Assembly: GCA_947631275.1 (NCBI GenBank)
Contig: CANRKR010000022.1
Location: 1-35,142, forward strand
From: an uncultured Akkermansia sp.
GTDB lineage: Bacteria; Verrucomicrobiota; Verrucomicrobiia; Verrucomicrobiales; Akkermansiaceae
Direction: 5' to 3'
Length of the DNA stretch: 35,142 nucleotides
In this document: positions 34,699-35,142 of the stretch, piece after piece
How positions within the stretch are numbered: position 1 is the first letter of the stretch
How the letters are laid out: the number at the start of each line of letters is the position of its first letter
Program-made: the position numbers and the translations under genes
The notes under the pieces: model-generated
Told to the model about the DNA's origin: nothing
What the model saw: only the letters and a program-made list of their open reading frames with translations
Database searches by the model: none

Positions 34699-35142
34699 TC
34701 ATAGGATTTTCTTCTGTTTATGGGCGTCCCCGGCTTGGCGCAGGAAGAGCGCATGGGAAAGATCGCCCCGCGCCACAGCAATCGAGAGTGCCGTCTGACC
34801 GTCCATTTCGGCGTCTAGGTCCGCTCCGGCTTCCAAGAGTAGCTCCACCATAATATGTGATAGGTACCCGTCGTTGGAAACTGCGGCGATGAGAGGGGTA
34901 AGGTTTCCACCCGCCTTGTTCACATCCGCGCCCGCTTCCAACAGGAGACGAACGGACTTCGGATTATCCGTCTTTGCGGCGGCAATAAGCGGCGTGTTCC
35001 CCCCTATCGCTTTGTTGACGTCCGCTCCGGCATTGAGCAGTAGCTTGATGATCTCCTCTCTCCAACTGCTCGCTGCTGCGATGAGGGCTGTGCCGTAATC
35101 TCCTGTCTGAGCTTGTGCATTGACATCCGCTCCGGCTTCCAG
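34699..35142 (-). CDS. Ankyrin-repeat protein, N-terminus beyond window
   Basis: Frame stays open to the right edge: LEAGADVNAQAQTGDYGTALIAAASSWREEIIKLLLNAGADVNKAIGGNTPLIAAAKTDNPKSVRLLLEAGADVNKAGGNLTPLIAAV...; ORF track shows only the part after an internal Met. Confidence 0.9.
   Translation of the reverse strand: MEAGADVNAQAQTGDYGTALIAAASSWREEIIKLLLNAGADVNKAIGGNTPLIAAAKTDNPKSVRLLLEAGADVNKAGGNLTPLIAAVSNDGYLSHIMVELLLEAGADLDAEMDGQTALSIAVARGDLSHALFLRQAGDAHKQKKIL

Noticed and set aside
1-35142. tRNA, rRNA, transposase or integrase genes marking an island boundary
   Set aside because: Scanned by eye for T-loop-like GGTTCGAATCC motifs and transposase/integrase signatures in the ORF list; none convincing. 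A tRNAscan-SE/Infernal run would be needed to exclude small RNAs.

Overview
The window is an approximately 35 kb, moderately GC-rich bacterial chromosomal segment. Gene content hints at Verrucomicrobiota, possibly Akkermansia-like, but this is an inference and not proven. From left to right it holds: the N-terminus of an MmeI-like DNA methyltransferase truncated by the left edge and absent from the ORF track; a MarR-regulated RND efflux operon; an argD-like aminotransferase; a short RNase III-like protein; a nuoB-nuoC pair; ilvC; a ModF/YlmA-like ABC ATPase; a transglutaminase-like exported protein with a thioredoxin-like partner; Hsp33; a C/H-motif lipoprotein; a membrane Ser/Thr kinase with alternating PEGA and FGE-like segments; RmuC; an RNase D-like exonuclease; a MATE transporter; RecQ; and an ADP-ribosylglycohydrolase. 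The right 8 kb is an accessory block on the minus strand: an orphan 250-aa protein, three ankyrin-repeat genes and two orphan small proteins sandwiched between ankyrin genes. The most interesting signals are: (i) many genes here have a -35/-10-like promoter whose -10 box ends only 6-10 nt before the likely ATG, suggesting leaderless transcripts; (ii) paired inverted-repeat operators flanking the marR promoter; (iii) a 1007-aa ankyrin protein that looks like a head-to-tail fusion of two complete modules, with a 101-bp, 100/101-identical repeat spaced exactly 571 codons apart; (iv) an overlapping/tightly packed cassette of ankyrin protein plus two unknown small proteins. All calls were made by eye from the sequence and the ORF track; no database search was run.
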